This document shows, piece by piece, positions 34,054 to 43,836 of a DNA stretch of 64,000 nucleotides. The notes under the pieces are model-generated. The model was not told where the DNA came from. It made no database searches and saw only the letters and a program-made list of their open reading frames with translations. The stretch comes from G963665085 sp963665085 (GTDB lineage: Bacteria; Bacteroidota; Bacteroidia; Bacteroidales; JAAAOM01): NCBI GenBank assembly GCA_963665085.2, contig CAXXXS010000001.1:4402001-4466000 (forward strand), in the 5' to 3' direction. Position 1 is the stretch's first letter, and each line of letters opens with the position of its first letter. The translations under genes and the position numbers were made by a program.

Positions 34054-35004
34054 ATGAGAAATCCTTTAATATTATTTTTTGTATTTGTTTCAAGCAACCT
34101 GTTCTGTCAGGAAATTACAACAAACAGAAATCCTGTTGGTATGGAACATAACATTTTATTTAATGCAAAAACAAGATATAGTGTGACCCAAACAGGTAGT
34201 GCAACTTTAAATTTGGACATGCTTTTTGATGGCAAGTTTAACCCCTCATATACTGCGACTGCACCAACAGTATCAGATGCAACCACAATATTGATTGAAA
34301 ACCTACCTTCATCTCATAGCCAACAAGGAGCTTGGGTGGGGTGGTCTACACGGACATGGTATGCAAATAGATTTAAAATTGAGGGTTACGATGTCTATTA
34401 TAATCGTGGGTGGACTACACTTGCTGATTACTCTAACCAGGATTATAATAGTTCTGATTTTAATATAAAGGTGACATCTGGTGCATACACAAAACTTCGA
34501 TTTACTTTTTATTCAGGAACGGGTACCAATGGACGGTTTGGTATATCAGAGCTTCACTATATACATCCAGAAATACAAAGGCCATATTACGGACTTTTAG
34601 AAGTTGAAGGAAATACCTGGGTAAAGGAAAGCAATAACATTTACAAAGAAACAGGAAATGTCGGCATCGGCACCACCGACCCTGAAAACAAATTAGATGT
34701 AAACGGCACTATCCGTGCAACCGAAGTAAAAGTAGCAACAGGTTGGGCAGATTTTGTATTTGAATCCGACTACAACCTCAATTCGCTCGAAGAAGTAAAT
34801 ACTTACATCCAACAAAATGGTCATTTACCTGAAATCCCCACTGCCAAAGAAGTAGAAGAAAACGGCATTAGCCTGGGAGAGATGAATGCTAAATTATTAC
34901 AGAAGATTGAGGAGTTAACGCTTTATACTATAGAGCAGGAAAAGAGAATTAAAGAATTAGAAAAACAAAATAAAAACATACTAAAATTATTAGAGGAGGA
35001 ATAA
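34054..35004 (+). CDS. Tail-fibre-like surface protein 3 with discoidin-like N-terminal domain
   Basis: 316 residues with a signal peptide (~1-19, ending L-F-C-Q-E). Residues ~25-175 differ from the paralogues; patterns such as L-F-D-G-K-F-N-P-S-Y-T, W-V-G-W-S-T-R-T-W-Y-A-N-R-F-K and Y-T-K-L-R-F-T-F suggest a galactose-binding/discoidin-like (F5/8 type C) fold, possibly for glycan binding. It then has G-N-V-G-I-G-T-T-D-P and the shared tail (W-A-D-F-V-F..., coiled coil). The next gene starts one base after its stop. The ligand-binding idea is inference. Confidence 0.75.
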   Translation: MRNPLILFFVFVSSNLFCQEITTNRNPVGMEHNILFNAKTRYSVTQTGSATLNLDMLFDGKFNPSYTATAPTVSDATTILIENLPSSHSQQGAWVGWSTRTWYANRFKIEGYDVYYNRGWTTLADYSNQDYNSSDFNIKVTSGAYTKLRFTFYSGTGTNGRFGISELHYIHPEIQRPYYGLLEVEGNTWVKESNNIYKETGNVGIGTTDPENKLDVNGTIRATEVKVATGWADFVFESDYNLNSLEEVNTYIQQNGHLPEIPTAKEVEENGISLGEMNAKLLQKIEELTLYTIEQEKRIKELEKQNKNILKLLEEE

Positions 35005-35005
35005 A

Positions 35006-35911
35006 ATGAAAAAATTTTTAATATTATGTTTATTCTTTTTAACATCCATTGGATATAATTATGCCCAGACCTATACGGGGGTATTTAAATCATCTTCAAC
35101 AAATACAGATTATCATCATTTTATACGAGATAATGCTACAGGTGCTGCGGTCTATATAAACCAAGTATCAACAGGGCCTATTTTAAGATTATCAAGTGGA
35201 ACTTCAACTCCAAATGCAAATGTAAAATTTACAATAGAAAATAATGGTAATGTAGGAATTGGAACTACAAGTCCTTCATCAAATTTACATCTAAAAGGAG
35301 ATTTATATATCGAAGGAACAGAAGCATATGAAAATGGCTGGAAAAAAAATTATTTATATTGGAGAGGACATAGTTTAATAATGGGATCAAAACCAGGGGT
35401 TTATAGTCATAATACAATTGAACTTAAACCGGGAGGTGCTTCACAAGGTAAATTAATCTCTTCATTACAATTATATGATGCAAATAATATTAATGATCAG
35501 ACACTAAAAATAAAAATTACATCAAGTGGGGATACTTATTTCAATGGAGGAAATGTTGGAATAGGTACTGACAATCCTTCAAATGCTCTAGACGTAAACG
35601 GTACCATCCGTGCAACCGAAGTAAAAGTTGAAACCGGATGGGCAGATTTTGTATTTGAATCAGACTACAACCTCAATTCGCTCGAAGAAGTAAATACTTA
35701 CATCCAACAAAACGGTCATTTACCTGAAATTCCCACAGCCAAAGAAGTGGAAGAAAACGGCATTAGCCTGGGAGAGATGAATGCTAAATTGTTGCAGAAA
35801 ATAGAAGAGTTGACCCTCTATACCATTGATCAACAAAAAGCAATCGATAAACTCTTGGAAAGAGTTGAAAAACAAGATACAGAAATAGAATCGTTAAAAA
35901 ACAAAAAATAA
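35006..35911 (+). CDS. Tail-fibre-like surface protein 4
   Basis: 301 residues with a signal peptide (~1-20, ending N-Y-A-Q-T), an N-terminal beta-rich region with one G-N-V-G-I-G-T-T-S-P repeat near residue 85, a second G-N-V-G-I-G-T around 187, and the shared C-terminal segment and coiled coil. Its last ~280 bp before the stop are nearly identical to those of proteins 1 and 3, which points to gene conversion or recent duplication. The T9SS protein follows after 4 bp. It has no recognised enzymatic domain. Confidence 0.78.
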   Translation: MKKFLILCLFFLTSIGYNYAQTYTGVFKSSSTNTDYHHFIRDNATGAAVYINQVSTGPILRLSSGTSTPNANVKFTIENNGNVGIGTTSPSSNLHLKGDLYIEGTEAYENGWKKNYLYWRGHSLIMGSKPGVYSHNTIELKPGGASQGKLISSLQLYDANNINDQTLKIKITSSGDTYFNGGNVGIGTDNPSNALDVNGTIRATEVKVETGWADFVFESDYNLNSLEEVNTYIQQNGHLPEIPTAKEVEENGISLGEMNAKLLQKIEELTLYTIDQQKAIDKLLERVEKQDTEIESLKNKK

Positions 35912-35915
35912 ACAG

Positions 35916-36341
35916 ATGAAAAAAACTATACTAGTATTTATTATTGGCTTTATAAGCCTTATGTCTTTTGGCCAGGATTATATCTCATTTGAATACGATG
36001 ATGCCGGTAACCGAACAAATCGTTATATACATATAGCATCAACAAAATCTGCTTATGTGGGAGATGTGGAAACCGAGGTTTTTAATGAAATATTGGAAGA
36101 ACTGAGTTTTAAGATGTACCCCAATCCAACAAAAGGATTATTAACAGTAGAAATTGAGAATCTTACAGGCGAAACAAATGCCAGTATTTCTATATACGAT
36201 TTGCAGGGGAGACAGATATACAATAACAGCAATGCTGTTGCCTCCAATGCAATTGATTTGAGTAAACAAAGCCCCGGTACTTATATTATGATACTCAAGG
36301 CTGGTGATACAATCCGGGAATGGAAAATTGTTAAAGAATAA
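35916..36341 (+). CDS. Small T9SS-sorted protein with one RHS/YD-like motif
   Basis: 141 residues: signal peptide (~1-19, ending S-F-G-Q-D), then F-E-Y-D-D-A-G-N-R-T-N-R, the core of an RHS/YD repeat, and a C-terminal type A T9SS sorting domain (~65-141; M-Y-P-N-P-T-K-G, I-S-I-Y-D-L-Q-G-R, S-P-G-T-Y-I-M and the final W-K-I-V-K). It would be exported by T9SS and attached to the cell surface. It lies 17 bp before the RHS toxin gene, so it may help present or process the toxin. That role is a guess. Confidence 0.85.
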   Translation: MKKTILVFIIGFISLMSFGQDYISFEYDDAGNRTNRYIHIASTKSAYVGDVETEVFNEILEELSFKMYPNPTKGLLTVEIENLTGETNASISIYDLQGRQIYNNSNAVASNAIDLSKQSPGTYIMILKAGDTIREWKIVKE

Positions 36342-36358
36342 CCAAACACTAAATAACT

Positions 36359-39300
36359 ATGAAATTTAAACATATAATATTTTTTATACTCGTCTTGGTC
36401 GGTAATACTGTATTTATTTCTGCTCAGGATCCAGAGAAAACTTATGTTTTACAAGAATCTCTTAATGGCATTTTAACATATGATTATAAGGCCAGGGAAT
36501 CAATTACACTTAAAGACGGTTTTAGCTATACGCCTTCCAGTTCTAGTAATTCATTTACAGCTCAAATTGATGAGTCAGTAATTTGTCCCTCAGAATATAG
36601 TACAGTACAAAATACACCAGGTCAAACAGGTTATCCCCTTAGTAGGGAAGATACACCAGGACCTGTAGGTTCTATTGCAGGAAGTTTTAATGTATCTCCT
36701 GGTGGTGCAGCAACTTATTCTATCCCTATTGATATTCCATCGGGAATAGCAGGTATGGAACCAGATTTATCAGTTGTCTATAATAGTCAAAGTGGTAATG
36801 GTTCTATGGGGGCTGGTTGGAGCCTGGGTGGCATTTCTTCGATTAGTCGTACAGGAAAATCCTTATATTTTGATGATGAAATCAGCGGTATCCTGTTTAA
36901 TAATGAAGATGACAGATTATCTCTTAATGGCCAACGATTAATTAGTATCACTGATAACAAATTTGGTTTAGATGCAGACGATTTTGAAACAGAAAGTAAA
37001 TCTTTTTTATCTATTGAAAAGCTAGGTACTTTTCCTGATTATTGGTTTCGCGTAACAACAAGAGATGGAAAGGTTATGGAATATGGTAAAGAGGATAATG
37101 CCAAATACGAAAGCAATTCCAATATATTAGCCTGGATGATCAACAGTGTAGTTGATGAATATGGTAATTATATTAAATATTATTATAATAATGATTCTGA
37201 AAATGGCCAAATTACAATACAACGAATTGAATACGGAGGGAATGAAACTGTCGGAATTAATCCTGTTAATGAAATTATTTTTGGATATAACGAAAGAGAT
37301 GATGTATGGAAAGGTAAAATTCGCTTAACTGATGTTACTCAAGATTTACTTTTAGCACAGATAACTATCAAAAATAATGGAGATAATTTAGCAATATATA
37401 AGTTTAATTATACCATTCAGGATGGCGTTTCATGTCTTTATGAAATAATACAGGAAGATGGAACGGGGAATGAATTAAACTCAACTATGTGTACCTGGAG
37501 TAAAGCGGAATTCGACAACACTTATTCAACATGTAGTTTTAGCGTTCAGACAGGAGACAGTTACACCCAGGGAGATTATAACGGGGATGGTTTTTCTGAT
37601 ATCTTAACGTTAAATAGTTCCTCTTGTTACCTTAATAAAGGGACAGTAAATGGTATTACAGTTAAAGGACAAAAACAAAACCTTATCCGATCAAATTTTC
37701 ATGATGAAGGAATGATAATTCTATATGGTTGTGGCAACACTCAGTATTTACCAACAGATATTGATGATTTATCTGACGTAGTTAAAGTTATTTCAGGAGA
37801 TTTTGATGGAGATGGAGAAATGGAGTTATTAGAATTTGTTAAAAATTACGATTTAAGTGGAAGTAGTATAACTACAATATGTGAATATATAACTACTTTA
37901 TCTTCTAGCAACTCATTTAATATAGACGTTCTTGAAACTTTGCTTTCTGCAACAGAAAATTATTCGGTTTATCTTTTAGGTTTTAACAATGGCATTTTAT
38001 CTATTGAAAAGGAATTTACAACAACAGAATATCCTTCAGCAGCAACAATAGATTTTAACCAAGATGGTAAAACAGACTATGTTATTGATGATAAAATATA
38101 CACCCTTAACCTTGAAGGAGATGGAAGTATCGAAGAAATTGGAACATCTACAAAAACAGATTATTTTGGTAAAGTTTATTGGGGTGATATAAATGCAGAT
38201 GGCAGGTTAGATTTTGTAACAAGGGATGGAACTGCCTTTGGCTGGTCTGATTTGTCTAATGATTATACTACCTTAAGTTATTCTGGTACTTCAACGGCTA
38301 TTGGGGTTGTAGATACAGATGGTGATGGATGGTCTGAACTTCTGCTTATAGGCCCTGATGAATATGTAGAAGAAACGGTTTATGATCCGGAAACAGGATT
38401 ACCTGTAACTCAAACAATTCATTTGGGAAGAGAGTTATATACTCAAAATTATAACCTTAATAAAGTAAAAAGTTTTGGCTATTTTTTAACTAACACACCT
38501 ACTCATTCTGCTGTATTGGATATAAATGGAGATGGCAGGGCTGATATAGCCTTATTTCAAAACAGTACTCTCCAGAAAATATATTATAGCACAGGAACTC
38601 TTGATTTTGAAGAAATGACAATCGATAAAACAGTTGGATATAATGTTTTTCCTGGTGACTATAATGGAGACGGTATTTATGAATTTTGTTGCATAGGCTA
38701 TACTGGATATAAATTTGCAACTGGCCAGCCTGGTTATGTGGTTAATGGAATTATTGACGGATTAAACCGTGTAACTAAAATTTCTTATGCCCCTTTAACT
38801 AACGATGAAGTCTATACAAAAACATCTCCCGGAACGCATCCTTTAATAAATATTAATGCCGCGATGTATGTTGTTAAAGATGTTACTACAGGTGATGGTT
38901 TAGGCGGAGAGTCTATTACCGAATATAGATATCAGGATGCAAAAGTACATACACAAGGAAAGGGATTTTTAGGATTTGCAAAAGTTACTACAGAGAATTC
39001 TGTTACAGGAAGTACTGTTTCAAATTATTCTGTAAATACAGATTTCTATTTTATGCAATTGTCATCAACAGAAACTTTTGCAGCAGATGAAACCCCTCTT
39101 TCAAAAACAACTTATAGTTATACAACAGTAGGTGATCCAGAAATTGATAAACGTTATTTTAACTATGCTTCAACTATTCTTCAGGAAGATTTGCTTAAAG
39201 GCAATAAAAGCCAACAAACCATTGCATATACAGGAGATAATCTTACTTCTGAGATTGTAAAGATCAATACAAACGAATCTGAGGTAGATAAAATATATAG

Positions 39301-42300
39301 CGGTCATAACAACGAAGGTTCACCTGCTACAGTAATCACTACTTACAAAAGAAATGGAGCAGCTAATATTTCCCGAACAGAAACATATACATATACATCA
39401 AATGGTGATGTTGAAACTACTTTGTCTAAAGGATTAAAAACCAAATATTTTTATGATTCATTTGGAAATGTTTATAAAATAATTGCTGGTTTTGAATCGG
39501 ACGAAGCTCGTGAGACAGAATATGAATATACTGCAGACGGACGTTTCGCGGAAAAGAAAATTGATCCTCTTGATCGGGAAATAACAATGAAATACGATGC
39601 ATGGGGGAATATTACAGAATCTGAAGATCCCAATGGATTGATAGTAAAAAATGTTTATGATACCTGGGGAAGATTAACTCAAACAACAGGACCTGATGGT
39701 CGAACGTTTTATAAGAATACATATTGGGCAGGGGGAGAAGATAACCCCAGCTTTGGAAACCCCTCTTATTATACAAAGGTGACCGATGAAGATGGAGACT
39801 TTAATGGCGCTGAATATTATGACGCATTGGGACGTTTAATCAGAAAAGTATCTGTTCCCTATCAAGGAAAAAAGGTTTATGCGGATGTTTATTATAATAA
39901 CAAAGGCCAGGTAATTCAAGAAGATGCATCGGTTGCCACATCAACAAAAACAACAATCTATGAATATTACGATAATGGACTTCTTGAAAAAGAGACTTTT
40001 CCTAATGGTGAATATTTCACGTATGATTATACTAATAATGATGTGGTTAAAACTTATTCTGAATCTTCATCAGAAGTTTATAGTAAAACCTATGATGGCT
40101 CTGGCCTGGTAATATCTGCAACAGATCCGGGAGGAACAATTACCTATAGTTATTTTGCTGATGGCCAAGTATCAACAATCACTGCTCCTGGAGGAACAAC
40201 ATCAATTACCTATGATGCAACAACAGGACTACAAAAAACACTCACCGACCCGGATGCAGGTACGATGCAGTACAATGAATATAATGTATTTGGCGAGTTG
40301 TTGAAACAGACCGATCCGAGACAAAAGCAAACAACTCTTACCTATGATGCTTTGGGAAGAATTAACACAAAAAGTTTAACAGGAGAAGACGCAATTACCT
40401 ATATTTACGATGAAAACAATAAACTGGGAACGTTGACCCGTATTCAAAGAAATAATATAAATGAATTTTCTTATGAGTATGACGATTTGATGCGCATTAC
40501 AAAAGAAACGCGTAGCGACGGTACAGAATCTTTTGCGTATGAATATACATATGATACTGATGGAAATGTTAAAACAATGAAGTATCCTTCCGGGATTATC
40601 TTAACCTATAGTTACAACAGTTTCGGAAATCTTGAGGAAATTAAAAAAGGCACAACATCTATCTGGAAACAAGAGGGAAGTGTTAATAATCTTGGGCAGT
40701 TAACAGGTGCCACATTTGGTAATAACAAAGAAATAAGTTATGGATATGATGCAATGGACAGGTTAAATTCCATTACAGTTACTGATAACATAAACTTTAG
40801 TTATACCTACAACAACAAAAATCAATTAACAAACCGAACAGAAAATTATAGGGTGGATGGTCAATGGAAAGGTATAAATGAGAGTTTTACTTATGATGAT
40901 TTAAACAGGTTGAAAACAGCATCAGGAGGAGAGAGTCTCACCATGACCTATAAAGGCAGCCCTAACGACCGAATAGAAGAAAAAACAGACATTGGCGAAT
41001 ATGCGTATTTCTCAGACAGTAACCATAAACTAGAAAGAATTAATAATGCTGTAGTTACTTTACCAACACATTCAATTAACTATACTGCCAGTGGTAAAAC
41101 AGAATCTATAACAGAAAATGATGTTAATAAAGTACTTACCATAACTTATGGCGTAGACGACCAGCGCTTTAAAACTGTTTATACAAACAATAGCGTAATG
41201 CAGTATACACGGTACTTTTTTGATGCATACGAGAAAGAAGAACTAAGCGATGGCACAGAAAAAGAGCTAAATTATATTTATGCGTATGGAAAGCTGGTTG
41301 CTATTTACGAGGGTAACAGTACAAGTGGAGATATGCATTATGTATATACAGATTATCTTGGTTCTATCCGTTGTATAACCGATGCAACTGGTACCATAGA
41401 AGAAAAACTTAGTTTTGATGCCTGGGGTAACCGCCGTGATTACGATACAGGCGAAAAACTAACATCTGTTCCTACAGGTATGTTAACAGCAAGGGGCTTT
41501 ACCGGCCATGAACACCTGGATAATTTTGGGCTTATTAACATGAATGGCCGCGTTTACGATCCTTACCTTGGTATTTTCCTCAGCCCTGATAACTACGTGC
41601 AAATGCCTTATTCCACACAAAACTACAACAGGTATAGCTATGTGTTAAATAATCCGTTGATGTTTACCGATCCGACAGGCGAATTCTTTGATATTGCATT
41701 TTTTATTCTCGGTGGAGCATTATTAAAAGGAATCTGGAATGGACAAGGATATAATGGAGAGTGGAACTGGAAAAAAGCAAGGCGCGGATTCTTTGAAGGT
41801 GCTGCAATGGCTTCTGCATTAATTGGCGGGGCAACATCTGGGTGTCTTCTCCAATTTGCATCGGGCGTGTTTAATGCAGGAGGCATTATGAAAAATGGGG
41901 CGAATGCTCTGGATTATGCCAGTTTAGGATTATATTCATTTAATAGTATAATTGGGAATTTAAATATACCTAATGCGAATTTAAAGTCAACCGGTAAAAT
42001 TCCTTTAGCAACTAAATTTTTTCATAAGACAAAACTTGGTAGGGCAATTTATGATAATAAAGATCTATTAAGTTCTATTGGAGAAAACACTTATTCAGGA
42101 TTAAGTCTCTTAAATTCAGGTACAAAATCTGTTGCAGGGCTTAGAAGGATTTTTGGTAATTTAGGGGGGGCCGCAAACGGAGGGGGTAAAATTGATTTAA
42201 GCAAAAGTAAAAATCCTTATGAAGATGTAATTAATTTCATGACTTCAGCGTACTCAGAATGGAATAAGCATGAAAAGGGTACATATATAGGAACTAAATT

Positions 42301-42625
42301 GTCGGATCACTTTTATATGAAAGGCCCTGCTAATGCAAAATGGAACTGGGCATTACCAAGTGAAGGAAAAGGGATGATGACCTTTGGTAATTCTGAGATG
42401 CAAATAATAATGACTTTTGATCCATATCAATCCTTTAATCATTTTGACACACGAGGACATAATGGTAAAAATGGAAAAGTTCAAATGTGGGATTTATATA
42501 TAGCGGCACCAGACGGGCAAAGAGGGGGGAATAGCTATACAAATGAAATGATTCTTATAAGATTGCATGGAGAAGGTCGAAAGAATGATTTTATGGAACT
42601 TTTGAATCGTATATATGGAAATTAA
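36359..42625 (+). CDS. Large SpvB/VCBS/RHS polymorphic toxin
   Basis: 2088 residues. Signal peptide (~1-22, ending F-I-S-A-Q-D); SpvB/TcB-like domain (~100-170; G-A-G-W-S-L-G-G-I-S-S-I-S-R-T-G); FG-GAP/VCBS repeats (~400-820; Y-N-G-D-G-F-S-D, D-F-D-G-D-G-E); YD/RHS repeats (~1080-1660), which would build the shell that encloses the toxin; and the RHS core (F-T-G-H-E-H-L-D, D-P-Y-L-G-I-F-L-S-P-D, then D1771-P-T-G). After the core come a glycine/alanine-rich hydrophobic stretch, a constant block (1909-1936) and a ~150-residue variable toxin tip (from ~1937) of no recognised family. The immunity gene follows 83 bp downstream. Export is probably Sec then surface display; the RHS aspartyl-protease cleavage site is likely after the core. 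Confidence 0.92.
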   Translation: MKFKHIIFFILVLVGNTVFISAQDPEKTYVLQESLNGILTYDYKARESITLKDGFSYTPSSSSNSFTAQIDESVICPSEYSTVQNTPGQTGYPLSREDTPGPVGSIAGSFNVSPGGAATYSIPIDIPSGIAGMEPDLSVVYNSQSGNGSMGAGWSLGGISSISRTGKSLYFDDEISGILFNNEDDRLSLNGQRLISITDNKFGLDADDFETESKSFLSIEKLGTFPDYWFRVTTRDGKVMEYGKEDNAKYESNSNILAWMINSVVDEYGNYIKYYYNNDSENGQITIQRIEYGGNETVGINPVNEIIFGYNERDDVWKGKIRLTDVTQDLLLAQITIKNNGDNLAIYKFNYTIQDGVSCLYEIIQEDGTGNELNSTMCTWSKAEFDNTYSTCSFSVQTGDSYTQGDYNGDGFSDILTLNSSSCYLNKGTVNGITVKGQKQNLIRSNFHDEGMIILYGCGNTQYLPTDIDDLSDVVKVISGDFDGDGEMELLEFVKNYDLSGSSITTICEYITTLSSSNSFNIDVLETLLSATENYSVYLLGFNNGILSIEKEFTTTEYPSAATIDFNQDGKTDYVIDDKIYTLNLEGDGSIEEIGTSTKTDYFGKVYWGDINADGRLDFVTRDGTAFGWSDLSNDYTTLSYSGTSTAIGVVDTDGDGWSELLLIGPDEYVEETVYDPETGLPVTQTIHLGRELYTQNYNLNKVKSFGYFLTNTPTHSAVLDINGDGRADIALFQNSTLQKIYYSTGTLDFEEMTIDKTVGYNVFPGDYNGDGIYEFCCIGYTGYKFATGQPGYVVNGIIDGLNRVTKISYAPLTNDEVYTKTSPGTHPLININAAMYVVKDVTTGDGLGGESITEYRYQDAKVHTQGKGFLGFAKVTTENSVTGSTVSNYSVNTDFYFMQLSSTETFAADETPLSKTTYSYTTVGDPEIDKRYFNYASTILQEDLLKGNKSQQTIAYTGDNLTSEIVKINTNESEVDKIYSGHNNEGSPATVITTYKRNGAANISRTETYTYTSNGDVETTLSKGLKTKYFYDSFGNVYKIIAGFESDEARETEYEYTADGRFAEKKIDPLDREITMKYDAWGNITESEDPNGLIVKNVYDTWGRLTQTTGPDGRTFYKNTYWAGGEDNPSFGNPSYYTKVTDEDGDFNGAEYYDALGRLIRKVSVPYQGKKVYADVYYNNKGQVIQEDASVATSTKTTIYEYYDNGLLEKETFPNGEYFTYDYTNNDVVKTYSESSSEVYSKTYDGSGLVISATDPGGTITYSYFADGQVSTITAPGGTTSITYDATTGLQKTLTDPDAGTMQYNEYNVFGELLKQTDPRQKQTTLTYDALGRINTKSLTGEDAITYIYDENNKLGTLTRIQRNNINEFSYEYDDLMRITKETRSDGTESFAYEYTYDTDGNVKTMKYPSGIILTYSYNSFGNLEEIKKGTTSIWKQEGSVNNLGQLTGATFGNNKEISYGYDAMDRLNSITVTDNINFSYTYNNKNQLTNRTENYRVDGQWKGINESFTYDDLNRLKTASGGESLTMTYKGSPNDRIEEKTDIGEYAYFSDSNHKLERINNAVVTLPTHSINYTASGKTESITENDVNKVLTITYGVDDQRFKTVYTNNSVMQYTRYFFDAYEKEELSDGTEKELNYIYAYGKLVAIYEGNSTSGDMHYVYTDYLGSIRCITDATGTIEEKLSFDAWGNRRDYDTGEKLTSVPTGMLTARGFTGHEHLDNFGLINMNGRVYDPYLGIFLSPDNYVQMPYSTQNYNRYSYVLNNPLMFTDPTGEFFDIAFFILGGALLKGIWNGQGYNGEWNWKKARRGFFEGAAMASALIGGATSGCLLQFASGVFNAGGIMKNGANALDYASLGLYSFNSIIGNLNIPNANLKSTGKIPLATKFFHKTKLGRAIYDNKDLLSSIGENTYSGLSLLNSGTKSVAGLRRIFGNLGGAANGGGKIDLSKSKNPYEDVINFMTSAYSEWNKHEKGTYIGTKLSDHFYMKGPANAKWNWALPSEGKGMMTFGNSEMQIIMTFDPYQSFNHFDTRGHNGKNGKVQMWDLYIAAPDGQRGGNSYTNEMILIRLHGEGRKNDFMELLNRIYGN
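42082..42166 (+). repeat. 85-bp constant block before the variable toxin tip (copy 1)
   Basis: 42082-42166 is identical by eye to 47711-47795, in the same orientation and the same reading frame (E-N-T-Y-S-G-L-S-L-L-N...). It encodes RHS residues 1909-1936 and ends in a run of G residues (42164-42170) where the toxin-specific sequence starts. Confidence 0.9.
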
Positions 42626-42708
42626 ATTTTATAACTATTATAGTTACAAGATATTCATGATCTTTTATGCTTTTAAATTAGTTATGTAATTGCTAAAGTG
42701 TTTGTATT

Positions 42709-43224
42709 ATGTTTTATAAGAAAATAATAAAATTATTACTGATTATAATTATTGTATATTCCTGTATGTCAAAAAATAATATTGTTCTAAATGGGATTTG
42801 GTGCAATTATGGCACTGATAGAATATACAAGGAAATAACGTTTTATGATGAAAATATTTTCTATCATGATGAATTTATCAAGAGTACAGGAAATGAAACA
42901 TATAAGATTTTCAACGATACATTGTATGTATTCGGGAATGATTCTGTTTGTTCAGACATTTTCAAACCCCAAATTTCTATTGTCAATGACTCATTAATAG
43001 TACTGATTAACAATGATCATATTGATACATTTCAAAGAATAGTTAACTTAATAGAATATGATGTAATTGATATTAAAAGGTCAATAAAGGATTATTCAAT
43101 AAGAAAGGATAGTTTTATGAAGAAGATAGGTCTGCAGCCTGGGATATCAGGCGATGAATTTGAGATGGACAGTATTTTTAGAATCAAACGAGACCCCCCA
43201 GATGCTCGTAGCATGTCCGAATAA
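42709..43224 (+). CDS. Candidate immunity lipoprotein for the expressed RHS tip (Imm1)
   Basis: 171 residues. A strongly hydrophobic signal with lipobox-like I-V-Y-S-C-M places the mature part at the envelope. The mature protein reads like a small beta-sheet protein (G-I-W-C-N-Y-G-T-D-R-I-Y-K-E-I-T-F-Y) and has a pattern similar to the Imm5 candidate at 49107. The last nine residues, P-P-D-A-R-S-M-S-E, and the stop codon come from the adjoining Q element, so the original C-terminus was replaced. Assigned as immunity only because it directly follows the toxin gene. Confidence 0.65.
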   Translation: MFYKKIIKLLLIIIIVYSCMSKNNIVLNGIWCNYGTDRIYKEITFYDENIFYHDEFIKSTGNETYKIFNDTLYVFGNDSVCSDIFKPQISIVNDSLIVLINNDHIDTFQRIVNLIEYDVIDIKRSIKDYSIRKDSFMKKIGLQPGISGDEFEMDSIFRIKRDPPDARSMSE

Positions 43225-43311
43225 CTAAAAACAAAACATCAAGGCGGTTGGGCGTTTGCATTTGCAACGTCCAATCACCCGCTCCATCGCGTTTGTAATG
43301 CGTTGTGAAGA
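43194..43311. repeat. Q element copy Q2 joined to a P-element fragment
   Basis: 43194-43275 carries the Q left half (CCCCCC, GATGCTCGTAGCATGTCC, linker, hairpin GGGCGTTTGC-ATTT-GCAACGTCC). 43279-43311 is a P fragment with GCTCC and a degenerate CGCGTTTGTAATGCG hairpin. Its left end encodes the end of Imm1. Confidence 0.75.
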
Positions 43312-43351
43312 TTGTCTCGTCCTAAAATAGATTTACACAAAAAAGAAAAAA

Positions 43352-43807
43352 ATGGGAAGAAAAAGTAAATTTATTTTAGGATTAGAATCAAAAAGAGAAC
43401 GAGGTTTTATCAAAAGGTTCACAGAAGAAGAAAAACGTTTTATAATAGAAGAATATTTATCATCAGACAAAACAAAGGCAGAAATTTGGTATAAATACAC
43501 GGGCTACACAGAAGAACATGGTGGTTTATTAAGATGGATGCGCCAGTTGGGATATGATAGTGGTATTCCTGTTAAGGGATCTAACTTTACAGCTTATTCA
43601 AAAAGAATGGGGACAAAAAAACATAAAGAAAGTCAAACGGAATCATTTGAAAATCTTCAATTAAAAAAAAGAATAGAAGAGCTTGAGAAACAATTAAAAG
43701 ATGCAGAGATGAAATCTGTAGCGTATTCAACCATGGTAGATATAGCAGAAAAAGAGTTTAATATCTCAATAAGAAAAAAGTACAATACCAAGCCATTGAA
43801 GAAATGA
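43352..43807 (+). pseudogene. IS3-like transposase OrfA, with OrfB truncated
   Basis: OrfA (151 residues) is basic, with an N-terminal helix-turn-helix region (E-E-E-K-R-F-I-I-E-E-Y-L...K-A-E-I-W) and a C-terminal leucine-rich coiled coil (L-K-K-R-I-E-E-L-E-K-Q-L), as in IS3-family OrfA. An overlapping ATGA at 43804-43807 would start OrfB, but only about ten codons (M-K-N-N-Y-S-Y-I-G-L) remain before P/RAYT element sequence begins. The rest, with the DDE domain, is missing. A possible left end reads TGTCTCGTCC at 43313. So this is an IS remnant that cannot move on its own. The family call is moderate. Confidence 0.5.
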
Positions 43808-43836
43808 AAAATAACTATTCTTACATAGGGCTGCCC

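Noticed and set aside
31430..35911. Prophage tail-fibre region
   Set aside because: The proteins look fibre-like but each has a Sec signal peptide and there are no other phage genes (capsid, terminase, portal, integrase).
36359..42625. Tc-toxin B/C subunit complex
   Set aside because: The SpvB, VCBS and RHS order resembles TcB/TcC, but no TcA-type pore protein is present in the window, and the single chain with a signal peptide and displaced tips fits a polymorphic RHS toxin better.
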